Assembly: GCA_022561875.1 (NCBI GenBank)
Contig: JADFQJ010000011.1
Span: 1-64,000, forward strand
Source: Bacteroidota bacterium
Lineage (GTDB): Bacteria > Bacteroidota > Bacteroidia > Bacteroidales > VadinHA17
Direction: 5' to 3'
Length of the DNA: 64,000 nt
Numbering within the stretch: position 1 is the first letter of the stretch; each line of letters starts with the position of its first letter. Of this stretch, positions 42,414 to 50,790 are shown piece by piece. The notes under the pieces are model-generated. The model saw only the letters and a program-made list of their open reading frames with translations, ran no database searches and was not told the DNA's origin. The translations under genes and the position numbers were made by a program.

Positions 42414-44063
42414 ATGAAAATCACAGAATTTAAAATCAAAGGAATGACCTGCGACCATTGTGCAACAACTATTGAAAAACAATTCAATAATAAGGAAGGT
42501 GTTGTAGGAAAGGAGGTTTCATATCAACAGGGAAGCGGAAAATTCACTTTCGATGAGAATAAAATATCAAAAGAAGAAATTATTAAAACGATTAATGATA
42601 CGGGACAATATCGGGTTGTTGATGAAATTCTTTCCAAACAAGGTAAACCAGCAAAGAGCTATGATTTAATAATTATTGGCGGTGGGTCAGCAGCATTTTC
42701 GGCAGCTATTAAAGCGGAAAGTTTAGGACTTTCTACGCTTATGGTAAACGGAGGCCTGGATATTGGCGGAACTTGTGTAAATGTGGGTTGCATACCATCT
42801 AAAAATCTGATTCGTGCAGCTGAAACAGCCTTTCATGCTACACACTCCAACTTTCCGGGCATTAAACCCAAAGGAGTAAATATTGATTTTGCACAGTTTA
42901 TTAAAAATAAAAAACAGTTAGTAGCTACGTTGCAACAAAAGAAATATATTGATATTGTAAGTGATTTTGAAAACCTCACTATTATAAGAGGTTGGGCGAA
43001 ATTTGTTGATGACAAAACCATTCTGGTTGATGGCAAAGAAAGATATACTGCCTTAAAACTTCTAATAGCAACAGGAGCAAGTACCAATATTCCAAATATC
43101 GATGGCTTAGATAAAATTGGATACCTGACCAATGTCTCTTTATTTGATTTGGAAGAAAATCCCGAAAGCATAACCATTATGGGTGCAGGTTACATTGGTT
43201 GCGAAATTGCAATGGCCTACAATCGCCTGGGAGTTGAAGTTCGTATTATAGAATTCACTGACCGCGTATTAAGAAGTCAAACCCGGGATATTACCGAAGA
43301 ATTGGAAAGGCATATGCGAAATGAGGGTATTGAAATCCTCCCGAATTTCAGAGCAGAGAAATTTGAGAAAAAAGGCAATGAAACTATAATTCATTGCAAA
43401 TGTCCGGACGGTTCTTCAAAACAAATTGTAGAAAAAGGCAAAATCGTGATTGCAACAGGAATAAAACCCAACACTTCTAAATTGGGATTGGAAAATACCG
43501 GCTTAATTCTCACTAAAAACGGACACGTTTTGGTAAATGAAAAAATGGAAACCAACATCCCTCATATTTATGCGGCAGGCGATGTCGTCAATACTCCTGC
43601 TTTTGTTTACACCGCAGCTTATGAAGGAAAAATTGCTGTTGAAAACGCTTTTACAGGATCAGATAATAAGTTCGATTATTCATCACTACCCTGGGTAATA
43701 TTTACAGACCCGCAAGTAGCCGGTGTAGGTTTCGATGAATTACAGGCTGAAGCAAAGAACATTCCCTTTGAAGTATCTAAATTGGAGTTGAAAGATGTGC
43801 CAAGAGCATTAGCAGCACATGATACCAGAGGATTTATCAAATTGATCCGCAACCCCGAAACCAACAAGCTCATCGGTGCAAGGATAATAGCCCCGGAAGG
43901 TGGTGAACTTATCCAACAATTGAGTATGGCAATAAAATACGGAATAAACGTCAAGGAATTAGCCGAAAGTTTTTATCCTTACCTGACATTAGGGGAAGGA
44001 ATAAAATTAGCAGCCATTACATTTGATAAAAATGTAGCAAAATTGAGTTGTTGTGCAAGTTAA
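42414..44063 (+). CDS. merA: Mercury(II) reductase with N-terminal HMA domain
   Basis: A 549-aa flavoprotein. The N-terminal HMA domain has KGMTCDHCATTIEK. The FAD-binding LIIIGGGSAAFSAAIKAESLG follows, then the redox disulfide GGTCVNVGCIPSKNLIRAAE, the NADPH site ITIMGAGYIGCEIAMAYNRLG, and the second FAD motif HIYAAGDVVNTPAFVYTAAYEG. The C-terminal vicinal cysteine pair (KLSCCAS) that delivers Hg(II) is intact, which separates MerA from dihydrolipoamide dehydrogenases. It reduces Hg(II) to volatile Hg(0) with NADPH. Confidence 0.96.
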   Translation: MKITEFKIKGMTCDHCATTIEKQFNNKEGVVGKEVSYQQGSGKFTFDENKISKEEIIKTINDTGQYRVVDEILSKQGKPAKSYDLIIIGGGSAAFSAAIKAESLGLSTLMVNGGLDIGGTCVNVGCIPSKNLIRAAETAFHATHSNFPGIKPKGVNIDFAQFIKNKKQLVATLQQKKYIDIVSDFENLTIIRGWAKFVDDKTILVDGKERYTALKLLIATGASTNIPNIDGLDKIGYLTNVSLFDLEENPESITIMGAGYIGCEIAMAYNRLGVEVRIIEFTDRVLRSQTRDITEELERHMRNEGIEILPNFRAEKFEKKGNETIIHCKCPDGSSKQIVEKGKIVIATGIKPNTSKLGLENTGLILTKNGHVLVNEKMETNIPHIYAAGDVVNTPAFVYTAAYEGKIAVENAFTGSDNKFDYSSLPWVIFTDPQVAGVGFDELQAEAKNIPFEVSKLELKDVPRALAAHDTRGFIKLIRNPETNKLIGARIIAPEGGELIQQLSMAIKYGINVKELAESFYPYLTLGEGIKLAAITFDKNVAKLSCCAS

Positions 44064-44157
44064 TCCAACGGGGTGAATACTCATGTAAGCCGAACAAGTA
44101 TTTTAAGCATAAATAGACCTTTGGAGGAGATGGATTTTTGATCATATTTATAATAAA

Positions 44158-44811
44158 ATGAAAAGACGACTTGTAACACTGACGCTGCTTATTTCAACAT
44201 TGGTTGCCTTCGGACAGACCATCAAGACCTTTGAATTTATAATAGAGGGAATGACCTGTCAGAGTTGTGTGAACACAGCGACACGGATGCTCAAACAAGT
44301 GGGCGGTGTGGACAGCGTTTCCATTGACCTTGACTCTAAACAAGCCATCGTCATTGCCGACAATAATGTGACAGAGGACGACTTGAAAAACGCCATTGAC
44401 ACCAAGACCAACTTTGAGGCATTATTTGCAGGCGACACACTTCCCGCCCCCCTGACAGAGAAGGAAAAAGAAGGACTTGACATAAAAACCATAACAGGCG
44501 GAGACAAAATCAAATTCAAAGACCATTTAGTGCAAGGGAAAGTTATCATCTTCGACTTTTATGCCGATTGGTGCGCACCTTGCAGTGTGTTTTCACCCAA
44601 GGTGGAGCGGTTAATGCTCGACATTGACGATCTCGCACTACGCAAAGTGGACATTGTAGACTGGAAATCCAACCTTACCAAGCAATTGACAAAGGAATAC
44701 AAATTGCCGGCCCTGCCATTTACGTTAATATTTGACGACCAGGGAAACCTGCTGGGCAAAGTGAATGGAAACGACATCGAAAAAGTGAAGGAGATTATAG
44801 CAACTAAATGA
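44158..44811 (+). CDS. Periplasmic HMA-thioredoxin fusion protein
   Basis: A 217-aa protein with a signal peptide (RRLVTLTLLISTLVAFGQT), an HMA metal-binding domain at about 25-90 (EFIIEGMTCQSCVNTATRML), and a thioredoxin-fold domain at about 120-217 with the active site FYADWCAPCSVFSPKVERLM and the cis-proline segment LPALPFTLIFDD. The export signal puts both in the periplasm. The cis-Pro and WCAPC look catalytically complete, so it may reduce or reload metal-bound thiols, perhaps in MerTP or the downstream barrel. That role is inference. It overlaps the next gene by 4 nt (ATGA). Confidence 0.85.
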   Translation: MKRRLVTLTLLISTLVAFGQTIKTFEFIIEGMTCQSCVNTATRMLKQVGGVDSVSIDLDSKQAIVIADNNVTEDDLKNAIDTKTNFEALFAGDTLPAPLTEKEKEGLDIKTITGGDKIKFKDHLVQGKVIIFDFYADWCAPCSVFSPKVERLMLDIDDLALRKVDIVDWKSNLTKQLTKEYKLPALPFTLIFDDQGNLLGKVNGNDIEKVKEIIATK

Positions 44812-45857
44812 GAACAGTACTCTCAATTATATTAACCATTGCATTTTTCGTATGTTCATCAGAAACATTTGCACAGGCGTGTCCTGCTTGCAGCAACCCT
44901 GCCCTGCAAAGCAGCGAGAAATTAGAGGCAGGACTGGACACTTTGAATAAAAAAACTTTCAGGACAACTGTCAATGTTACTAATGGTTTCGACTATCAGG
45001 GCGGACACCCTAACGATGAAGGACTATCACCAAACGGGCAGGGGATAATCGTTCCTCTGCACGAGCACATTGTTGAACTGGATTTCTTAAGGACAGAATT
45101 GAGTTTGGAGTACACCTTCAAAACCAACTGGACTGTTTGGCTTCGAGTGCCTTTTGACGTCAAAATGCAAACAGCCTCCATCAATTATCTCGAACCCGCT
45201 ACACAATACGAACAGGAAGCTGTTCTTCGCAAAAGAGACATACACCACCGAACCGAAACATATACTGGCATTAGTGACTTCAAGTTGTTGTTTGCCCATC
45301 GCATCAACGGTTTCATTTCCAAAAAGGGACGGTTAGACCTTGCCTTCGGGACTTCATTGCCTATCGGCAAAACAGAGGAGAACCCTCTTGCAGCGGGAGA
45401 TGAAGCGCGAAAACACCTGCACATACAATTCGGCACAGGCACATTCGATCCCTTACTTGAATTTCATTATGCAATGGGGCTGACCAACAAACTTTCCCTT
45501 GCGTTTTTCACCATCAACAAAATTTCACTTTACGAAAACAGCAAGAGCTATCAAGGTCCCTTTGAGACGACAAGTGGCTTCAGTTTCGGCTACAGGGCAA
45601 CTGACTGGCTGATACCGAGATTGACCTTTGCCAACTTCACGCAGACCTGGGCAAAATGGGACGGAGAGAAAGACCCGAATTCAGGACTTATCACCTACAA
45701 CCTGACAGCCAATCTGACTTTTAAACTCAAAAACGGACTGGCAATAACTCCGGGATATAGACACCCGGTTGCACAACAGACATTATCAGATGCTGGTGAC
45801 ACATTTGAGTACGGACCTACATTTCTGCTCAATTTATCACTTAAACTTTACGACTGA
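44808..45857 (+). CDS. Outer-membrane beta-barrel protein of the mercury operon
   Basis: A 349-aa protein with a signal peptide (SIILTIAFFVCSSETFAQ) followed at once by a CxxC motif (ACPACSNPAL). The rest alternates in a barrel pattern (TELSLEYTFKTNWTVWLRVPF, GRLDLAFGTSLPIGKTEE, ITPGYRHPVAQQTLSD) and ends in NLSLKLYD. I recognise only a general porin/transporter-like barrel. Coupling to the HMA-thioredoxin gene, the exposed CxxC and the mer context suggest metal binding or passage at the outer membrane. Not part of the classical mer set. Confidence 0.75.
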   Translation: MRTVLSIILTIAFFVCSSETFAQACPACSNPALQSSEKLEAGLDTLNKKTFRTTVNVTNGFDYQGGHPNDEGLSPNGQGIIVPLHEHIVELDFLRTELSLEYTFKTNWTVWLRVPFDVKMQTASINYLEPATQYEQEAVLRKRDIHHRTETYTGISDFKLLFAHRINGFISKKGRLDLAFGTSLPIGKTEENPLAAGDEARKHLHIQFGTGTFDPLLEFHYAMGLTNKLSLAFFTINKISLYENSKSYQGPFETTSGFSFGYRATDWLIPRLTFANFTQTWAKWDGEKDPNSGLITYNLTANLTFKLKNGLAITPGYRHPVAQQTLSDAGDTFEYGPTFLLNLSLKLYD

Positions 45858-46353
45858 CAAAAGTTATCCTTTTGGTGTTCGCGGGGCTTTGCATTGATGT
45901 GGCTACTTACACAACTATACCTCTTATCCCGTTCCTGTTCGCCTGCCCCGTAGCTTTAGCGTACCAGGGGCTGTTCAGACTTTTGCAGAATCGCTTACTT
46001 TGGTGAATGGGTCACCCTCCCGCCAACAGCGGGACGACTTGCTAATGGTTACTTACTTGCTTATTTATTTTTAACGGTGTTTGTGAATGCTTCACATTTC
46101 CAGGCGTTACCCCAGTGCATAAGAAACTTTCACTTTCTGGATTTTCATTAATTCAAAGAACTTTGTTAAATTTACCATTCAAGGCACACACAAAAGCTAT
46201 TAAATATAGGTCTGATTGGGGTTATAGAGAGTTTAGTGCTCACAACAAACATTCTTCCCGGTGGACACTGACAAAGTCCTAAAGTCCTACATTTCATATC
46301 TCAACCGGTTGTGCCGCATACAAAAAAGATTGTTTAATTAAAAATTAGAAAAG
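45858..46353. other. Non-coding spacer after the mer operon
   Basis: About 500 bp, locally GC-richer than its surroundings, with no ORF above background. A perfect small hairpin TGTGAA-TGC-TTCACA (46082-46096) is bracketed by TAACG and CGTTA (46072-46109). A stem GCCCC/GGGGC lies near 45943-45973. It may be an insertion boundary of the mer island. Confidence 0.5.
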
Positions 46354-46878
46354 ATGGAACAAGTCATTCATGGAATTTTACTAGCATTGCACAATCTGGC
46401 ATTGGTAGGCTGTGCTGCTGCACCTTTTTACAACCGCAACCTGGTTAACAGCAGGGGGCAATATGGGCCTAAATTATCTTATAAGCTTGATAAAGTAGTG
46501 GAAGATACTTTACAGGGAAATACACCCTATTGTATAGTCTTTATTATTACTTTGTTCGTTACAGGTATGGGAATGCCGGCTAATCACTATCTTTTTCACG
46601 GAGTTTTCAAAGAATTGTCGGATGTTGCTTTAATTTCACTTATCACTAAGATTGCATTTGTGTTTGGGATAGTGGTTATAATGTTCATTATATTTTTTAA
46701 AATTAATCCTGAACTGAACATAATGTTTGCAGGCTTCTCAAGTAAAGATCAACCTGACCCCCAGATCGAAGCCGGATTTTTTAAACTCAGGGCACGCAGG
46801 AAATACTTATGTGAGATATGCCTTGTTTTTGCAATACTGGTTCTTGTATCCAGCGCTTTTATTGGCTTTGAAGTATAA
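46354..46878 (+). CDS. Integral membrane protein of unknown function
   Basis: A 174-aa protein with about four hydrophobic helices: residues 3-25 (HGILLALHNLALVGCAAAPF), 60-78 (CIVFIITLFVTGMGMP), 92-116 (ALISLITKIAFVFGIVVIMFI) and 152-172 (CEICLVFAILVLVSSAFIGF). Histidines in helix 1 and after helix 2 (MPANHYLFH) could bind heme or metal, as in some cytochrome-b-like or CopD-like proteins, but I cannot assign a family. It lies between the mer operon and gene fragments, so it is probably part of an acquired or eroded region. Confidence 0.6.
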   Translation: MEQVIHGILLALHNLALVGCAAAPFYNRNLVNSRGQYGPKLSYKLDKVVEDTLQGNTPYCIVFIITLFVTGMGMPANHYLFHGVFKELSDVALISLITKIAFVFGIVVIMFIIFFKINPELNIMFAGFSSKDQPDPQIEAGFFKLRARRKYLCEICLVFAILVLVSSAFIGFEV

Positions 46879-46943
46879 GTTAAGATACGGAATTCTGATA
46901 AAAGAAAGAAAATAAGATTGAAAAATAATCATTATTTACTAGC

Positions 46944-47054
46944 ATGAACAATCTGATAATTATAAACGAAGCTCCTTATGGAACGGAAAAAGCATACAAT
47001 GCTTTACGATTGGCGAACCAACCTGGTAAAGACTACGAAACAGTTGAAGTTTGA
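46944..47054 (+). pseudogene. N-terminal fragment of a DsrE-family protein
   Basis: A 36-codon ORF below the track limit reads MNNLIIINEAPYGTEKAYNA and continues LRLANQPGKDYETVEV. This matches the first 30 residues typical of DsrE/DsrF-like sulfur-relay proteins (I-x-N-x-x-PYG-T-E-x-x-YN-x-LRLA). It then stops, with the remaining 80 or so residues missing. It abuts the TonB-receptor fragment, consistent with a deletion scar. The family call is from motif memory. Confidence 0.55.
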
Positions 47055-47064
47055 ATATTTTTAA

Positions 47065-47298
47065 TGGCAGACTCTGCAATTTGTGCCAACAGGCAGAGAA
47101 TATTGGCTTTTCGGACTTATGGTTGAAAAAATATGGAAGAAGTTTTCAATTTTCGCAAACTTTGAAAATTTTGGAAACACAAGACTGACAAAGTTTGATA
47201 ATATTTATACGGGTTCAATTACCAACCCGACATTCCGGGACATCTACGCACCAGTTGACGGGTTTGTAATAAATGGTGGGCTAAAACTTAAACTGTAA
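47065..47298 (+). pseudogene. C-terminal fragment of a TonB-dependent receptor
   Basis: Reading from 47065 gives WQTLQFVPTGREYWLFG, then FENFGNTRLTKFDNIYTGS and a C-terminal GFVINGGLKLKL. This is the classic end of a TonB-dependent outer-membrane receptor barrel (last strands, periplasmic ladder and terminal hydrophobic residue). A stop at 47062 ends the frame upstream, and the plug and most of the barrel are missing. Remnant, not functional. Confidence 0.75.
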
Positions 47299-47322
47299 AA
47301 ATGCCTGTGCTGATAATAATTA

Positions 47323-48642
47323 TTAAATAAAAATAAAGCTGGCTAAAATATATAGCGGAAGAAGTACAATTAATGAAAAACCGTACATATATCTAAAGAA
47401 ATGGGGCATTTTAATATCATTGTTTTCGGCTATTGCTTTTACCATAAAATTCGGACCATTTCCAATATATGTCATACTGCCAAAGAAAACTGACCCTACT
47501 GAAATTGCAGTGAGCAATGACACGGGAATGCCCGCAATCAGCTCATCTCCGGTAAACAGGGTGACAAACCGAGCCTGAAGCCCCAGGGCTAAAGAGTGCA
47601 TGGATACTGCAGTTGGAGCATTGTCCAGAAAACTACTTAATACACCGGTAACGAAATAGAACTGAGTTGGTGTTTCAATTCCCAAATGTGAAGCATTTTG
47701 CTGCAGGTATAACAGTGCAGGAGTCATAGTTGCAAATATACCCAGGAACAAGAATGCTACTTCAATAATTGGTTCCCATGTAAAATTATTAGACTTCCGG
47801 TGGCTGGTCGGAGAAAATACCAATGATAAAATAGCCATTAACAGGATAACTCCCTCACGAATAAACTTAAGGTAATGGTATTGGTCAATAATCGGAAAAA
47901 ATTGATTATTCAAAAAGGCAACAGATAATACAACACCGCCCAGCCATATAAAATTCAATTTCCCTCGTAAACGAATTGGCATTTTCTTTTCAAGGTCAAG
48001 CTGAATGTCTTCAGGTGCTTCTCTTTTGTAAAAGTACAAATCAACTATATAATAGATCAATAACAACGAAATATTGATAAATAACCATTCGGGTAATAAT
48101 TCAAAAAACCAGGTAAAGGGAGCTCCTCTCAGGTAAAGAAGGAAAAGGGGCGGATCTCCTAGCGGTGTTAATAAACCTCCACAATTAGCAACAATTGCAA
48201 TAAAGAAAAGAACAGTATGAACTTTGTTTTTACGTTCTGCGTTAGTAACCAGTAAAGGCCGGATAAGTAGCATAGCTGCCCCTGTTGTTCCCATAAACGA
48301 TGCCAGAATGGCTCCAATACCCAGGAACAAGGTGTTTATTCCTGGTTTGGCCGGGATGAAACCGGTCAGCAAAATACCCCCTGTAATAACAAAAAGTGCA
48401 CCAAGCAAAATAATAAACGGAACGTAATCAAAAAACATCTGGTGTATCAGTTCATGTGAGAATCCTTTTAATAATAAAAATATAGCTGTAGGAATTCCCA
48501 ATATCAACGCCAGGATTAGTTTTGTACTGTTTTTTTCCCATTGGCTGTGAAAGAAGATTGGGCCTGCCGCGATCCCCAAAAGCATCAAAAGGAAAGGAAT
48601 AATTGTGTATATCTCAATTGTGTGGGGTACTTCATATCCCAT
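47323..48642 (-). CDS. CitMHS_2 / NhaD-type sodium:proton antiporter
   Basis: A 439-aa polytopic membrane protein with about 11-12 helices. Signatures include FMGTTGAAMLLIRPLLVTNAERK, ANCGGLLTPLGDPPLFLLYLRG, SSFLDNAPTAVSMHSLAL and MTYIGNGPNFMVKAIAE, which are typical of the ion-transporter superfamily and of proteins annotated as sodium:proton antiporter or putative citrate transporter (CitMHS_2). The paired DNAP/GNGP hairpins suggest Na+ coordination. Substrate is not certain. A CAAAAATA at 48671-48678 (TAnnTTTG on the minus strand) is a candidate -7 box. Confidence 0.88.
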   Translation of the reverse strand: MGYEVPHTIEIYTIIPFLLMLLGIAAGPIFFHSQWEKNSTKLILALILGIPTAIFLLLKGFSHELIHQMFFDYVPFIILLGALFVITGGILLTGFIPAKPGINTLFLGIGAILASFMGTTGAAMLLIRPLLVTNAERKNKVHTVLFFIAIVANCGGLLTPLGDPPLFLLYLRGAPFTWFFELLPEWLFINISLLLIYYIVDLYFYKREAPEDIQLDLEKKMPIRLRGKLNFIWLGGVVLSVAFLNNQFFPIIDQYHYLKFIREGVILLMAILSLVFSPTSHRKSNNFTWEPIIEVAFLFLGIFATMTPALLYLQQNASHLGIETPTQFYFVTGVLSSFLDNAPTAVSMHSLALGLQARFVTLFTGDELIAGIPVSLLTAISVGSVFFGSMTYIGNGPNFMVKAIAENNDIKMPHFFRYMYGFSLIVLLPLYILASFIFI

Positions 48643-48906
48643 ATAATCCGGTTTTTTAAAATTTTAGTCCCAAAAATAATTAATTCTTGAGAATAAGAAC
48701 ATAATGAAGAACATTTATATTCGCATATTATATCGTTCATAAAGGATATTTAATCCCTTTTTTTACCAACTATGCATATTCTTAAAACCTTAACGGGCGT
48801 TTAAAAAATACAAACAAAACGCAGCTTGACAGGCGGTATAGGTAAAGCCGTTTTGTTATATGGTCGCAGCATGACAGTATACGAGAATTTGTAATTTTAG
48901 AAAAAG
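48643..48906. other. Spacer with a long imperfect hairpin
   Basis: No gene. ACAAAACG (48814-48821) and CGTTTTGT (48849-48856) are inverted and nested in a TAACGG...CCGTTTTGTTA arrangement (48791-48858), somewhat like a recombination or terminator structure. AT-rich elsewhere. Confidence 0.5.
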
Positions 48907-50655
48907 TCACCTTAGTATCTTCCTTACAAAAGCCACAGTAAAGTAAGACATCAGGAACAATCCGACAAACCCTTCAACTCCTGATACCCACCGTATTACA
49001 CCAGACGGATAATAATCTCCATATCCAATTGTCAGAAAGGTAATCGCGCTGTGATAAAGCGCAACCTGTATATTAGACAAGTGATCGGGGTCTCCGACCG
49101 ATGACGTGATCCTCCCATTGGATATAAAAGGTAACACAACGTAAATAAGTGAGAAAAATAAATAGCTAACAACCATACTGAATAAAACCCTAAGCGGATT
49201 AGTTGCATATAACCCAACCTGATCAAATACCAGCCACTGAAAAGCTTTCGCAGGATATTGCCATAGGGCATAAATTGGATTTCTTTTTATACTCTCATGC
49301 AAATCGGCTCTCGCTTCATGTCTTTTAAACTGTATGTATGCTTTGTCTTCATCACTATACTTCCCTGTCAATCTAAAATTTTCTTTCAGCATTCTAAACT
49401 GTTCGGCTAACCGGCGATAGGTCGATTCCTTCTGCTCTTTAATTATTTTTTCAACCCTGTTACTATGCCAGTCAATATTAATCCTGCCTAACAATCGCAT
49501 ACCGGTAAGATCAAGCAATTGAATATCAACATCAAAATCATATGGCTGAAAATCAATTATATCGCGCACTATGGTATCTGAAAGATCCATAACATTACAT
49601 TTAGCTACTCTCAGATCAAGGTAATGATCGAGATGGCATGATTTCATCGACAGCCTGTTAAACCGGGAATTGTGAAAGGAAATGTCACCCTCGCCAAAAT
49701 CAGTATTATCAAAAGTCAGCTCTGAATTATCATACTCCGCAAGTTCAAAGTTTATATTACCCTTGCCAAATTTCGCTCTTTTGAAGCCAAACTTTCCTTT
49801 CTTAACCTGGCTGCCTTCAAAACTTACATTACCATCACCAAAAATGGAACGGTTGAAATTTATTCTTCCTTCATTAAACTCCACTGCCCTGAAATTAACA
49901 TTACTGTTTCCGAATTCAGTACGTTCAAAAGATATGTTCCCCTTTCCGAATTTTGAATAATGAAACTCAACAATTCCTCCTTTGAAACGGGCAATCTTAA
50001 AACTCACTTCTCCATCATTGAAATCCGTATTTATAAAAGAGACCTGACCGCTGTTAAATTCCGTATTGGCAAATGAAACTAATCCCTTACCAAAGCCGGT
50101 ATATTGGAAATCCTTTTTACCATCATGAATAACGGAATTCTTAAAATTGAAATCCCCAGACCCGAATATTGCATTGGCAAAGTCAATATTGCCATCACGA
50201 AACAAAGCGTTGGAGAAATTTACATCTCCGTCACCAAACCTCGCTGAATTGAAAGAAACATTACCTTTGCTGAAATGTGCACCTTCAAAACTCAGATCTC
50301 CTTTACTGAATTCAGAAAAAGAAAAATCGATTCCAAATTTTGATTCGAAGAATGAATTGGACGCGCTAAACCCGTTAAGCTCAACGTATTCCTTTTTCTC
50401 TAATCCGCGTTCACTACGATAAACCGAAAGAGAAAAATTCTTTACCAGACAATTATCGAGATTTAGATGTTCCTTTTTGTCAATCATTTTATACAGCTTC
50501 TCCGTTTCCAGGAACCCGAACAATTCAACTGCAATTGACATGTTATTTTCATCAAACAAAGTTACAATGGCTGTTTTGGGAAATACCCTACCATCGTCTG
50601 TTGTATATTTAAGGTTTTTTATCTCAACCTTATAATTTGAATACTGAAAGGTCAT
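48907..50655 (-). CDS. Potassium channel with N-terminal 12-residue-repeat solenoid
   Basis: A 582-aa protein. Residues 1-115 are a beta-rich cap. Residues 116-331 are eighteen tandem 12-mers of the form F-x-x-G-x-[VI]-x-F-x-x-[AT]-x, for example FGDGDVNFSNAL, FNSGQVSFINTD and FGKGNISFERTE. This is a beta-solenoid-like array that is not a standard pentapeptide repeat. A helical linker (about 390-460) leads to TM1 (PLRVLFSMVVSYLFFSLIYVV), a pore loop with the K+ filter TIGYGD (542-547) and TM2. One filter per chain implies a tetrameric 2TM channel in the inner membrane. The large N-terminal domain is probably cytoplasmic and may gate the pore or bind a ligand or the envelope. Confidence 0.88.
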   Translation of the reverse strand: MTFQYSNYKVEIKNLKYTTDDGRVFPKTAIVTLFDENNMSIAVELFGFLETEKLYKMIDKKEHLNLDNCLVKNFSLSVYRSERGLEKKEYVELNGFSASNSFFESKFGIDFSFSEFSKGDLSFEGAHFSKGNVSFNSARFGDGDVNFSNALFRDGNIDFANAIFGSGDFNFKNSVIHDGKKDFQYTGFGKGLVSFANTEFNSGQVSFINTDFNDGEVSFKIARFKGGIVEFHYSKFGKGNISFERTEFGNSNVNFRAVEFNEGRINFNRSIFGDGNVSFEGSQVKKGKFGFKRAKFGKGNINFELAEYDNSELTFDNTDFGEGDISFHNSRFNRLSMKSCHLDHYLDLRVAKCNVMDLSDTIVRDIIDFQPYDFDVDIQLLDLTGMRLLGRINIDWHSNRVEKIIKEQKESTYRRLAEQFRMLKENFRLTGKYSDEDKAYIQFKRHEARADLHESIKRNPIYALWQYPAKAFQWLVFDQVGLYATNPLRVLFSMVVSYLFFSLIYVVLPFISNGRITSSVGDPDHLSNIQVALYHSAITFLTIGYGDYYPSGVIRWVSGVEGFVGLFLMSYFTVAFVRKILR

Positions 50656-50724
50656 ATGCTATGAAAAAAAACTGTTTAACGAAAACATTAGCATGGCTTC
50701 GCAAATTAATAAAAAAATATACTA

Positions 50725-50790
50725 ATTGTAATTATTCTAATAATTTTGATTTTTCTATAAGGCTAAGACAGAGGCTGAGGCTTCTTATTT
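50725..50790 (+). repeat. Dispersed repeat ATTGTAATTATTCTAATAAT, copy 1
   Basis: ATTGTAATTATTCTAATAAT followed by AGGCTAAGACAGAGGCTGAGG and CTTCTTATTT. A closely matching 66-bp copy lies at 59695-59760. This copy reaches into the stop codon of the AddB-like gene. Confidence 0.65.

Noticed and set aside
42414-44063. Dihydrolipoamide dehydrogenase instead of MerA
   Set aside because: The N-terminal HMA domain, C-terminal vicinal cysteines (SCCAS) and ArsR-MerTP context identify mercuric reductase.
50147-50422. Plus-strand ORFs opposite the K+ channel repeats (49682-49960 and 50147-50422)
   Set aside because: They are antisense shadows of the 12-mer repeat coding sequence; the periodic SPSPN-like pattern is inherited from it.
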